DNA from: an uncultured Rothia sp.
GTDB taxonomy: Bacteria; Actinomycetota; Actinomycetes; Actinomycetales; Micrococcaceae
Assembly: GCA_937935205.1 (NCBI GenBank)
Contig: CALGXU010000455.1
Span: 1-16,263 of the forward strand
Direction: 5' to 3'
Length of the DNA stretch: 16,263 bases
In this document: positions 16,166 to 16,263 of the stretch, one piece after another
How positions within the stretch are numbered: position 1 is the stretch's first letter
How the letters are laid out: every line of letters begins with the position of its first letter
The notes under the pieces: model-generated
What the model was told of the DNA's origin: nothing
What the model saw: the letters and a program-made list of their open reading frames with translations, nothing else
Databases searched by the model: none
Translations under genes and position numbers: made by a program

Positions 16166-16263
16166 ATGCGCGAACAAGCCGCGCTATCAAACGCTCCGGA
16201 GGGCTACCTAGATTTTCACGACGAGTACGCGGAACTCATCGCCGAACTCGCCGCGCTGGGGTT
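16166..16263 (+). CDS. 5' end of an unidentified gene, cut by the window edge
   Basis: Only the first 32 complete codons are present, beginning MREQAALSNAPEGYLDFHDE and continuing with an acidic, helical-looking stretch. No domain can be recognised. The ATG at 16166 is preferred because AAAGAGG lies about seven bases upstream; an in-frame ATG at 16151 would lie on top of that site and lacks its own. The frame stays open to the window end and codon composition is GC-rich like its neighbours. It is divergent from tex and has a predicted promoter and a structured leader of about 150 bases. Confidence 0.6.
   Translation, partial: MREQAALSNAPEGYLDFHDEYAELIAELAALG

Overview
The window looks like chromosome from a GC-rich Gram-positive actinomycete. 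Protein families, pervasive GC-rich third positions, frequent GTG starts and several start codons placed directly behind a -10 hexamer (leaderless mRNA) all point that way. The DUF6350-purN-purH neighbourhood suggests Micrococcales; a Rothia-like organism is my best guess from composition and gene content, but no sequence search was possible. I see no tRNA, rRNA, insertion sequence, phage gene or CRISPR array.

Left part (1-6631): reading leftward on the minus strand are a large DUF6350 membrane protein with a long charged C-terminal tail, then purN, then purH (two folate-dependent formyl-transfer steps of purine synthesis plus IMP cyclisation), then a separately transcribed TetR-family regulator. 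A small Pro/Gln-rich three-helix membrane protein is inserted on the plus strand between the DUF6350 gene and purN. It converges on the DUF6350 gene so tightly that one CTAG supplies both stop codons. purN has its own leaderless promoter. purH follows after a 212-base gap holding a strongly foldable multi-branched element, the best candidate here for an undescribed cis-regulatory RNA. purH ends in two tandem hairpins, the second with a U-tract.

Middle (6632-7892): a Phd-like antitoxin and PIN-domain (VapC/FitB-like) toxin pair. The toxin lacks part of the canonical acidic site and the antitoxin looks short at its N-terminus, so the module may be decaying or repurposed. Upstream of it is an AT-rich, non-coding block unlike the rest of the window.

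Right part (7893-16263): a 1374-residue SWIM zinc-finger/SNF2-family helicase and an aldo/keto reductase on the plus strand, a strong bidirectional terminator, then the S1-domain RNA-binding protein Tex on the minus strand. A divergent AT-rich regulatory region with nested inverted repeats leads to the first 98 bases of an unidentified plus-strand gene cut by the window edge.
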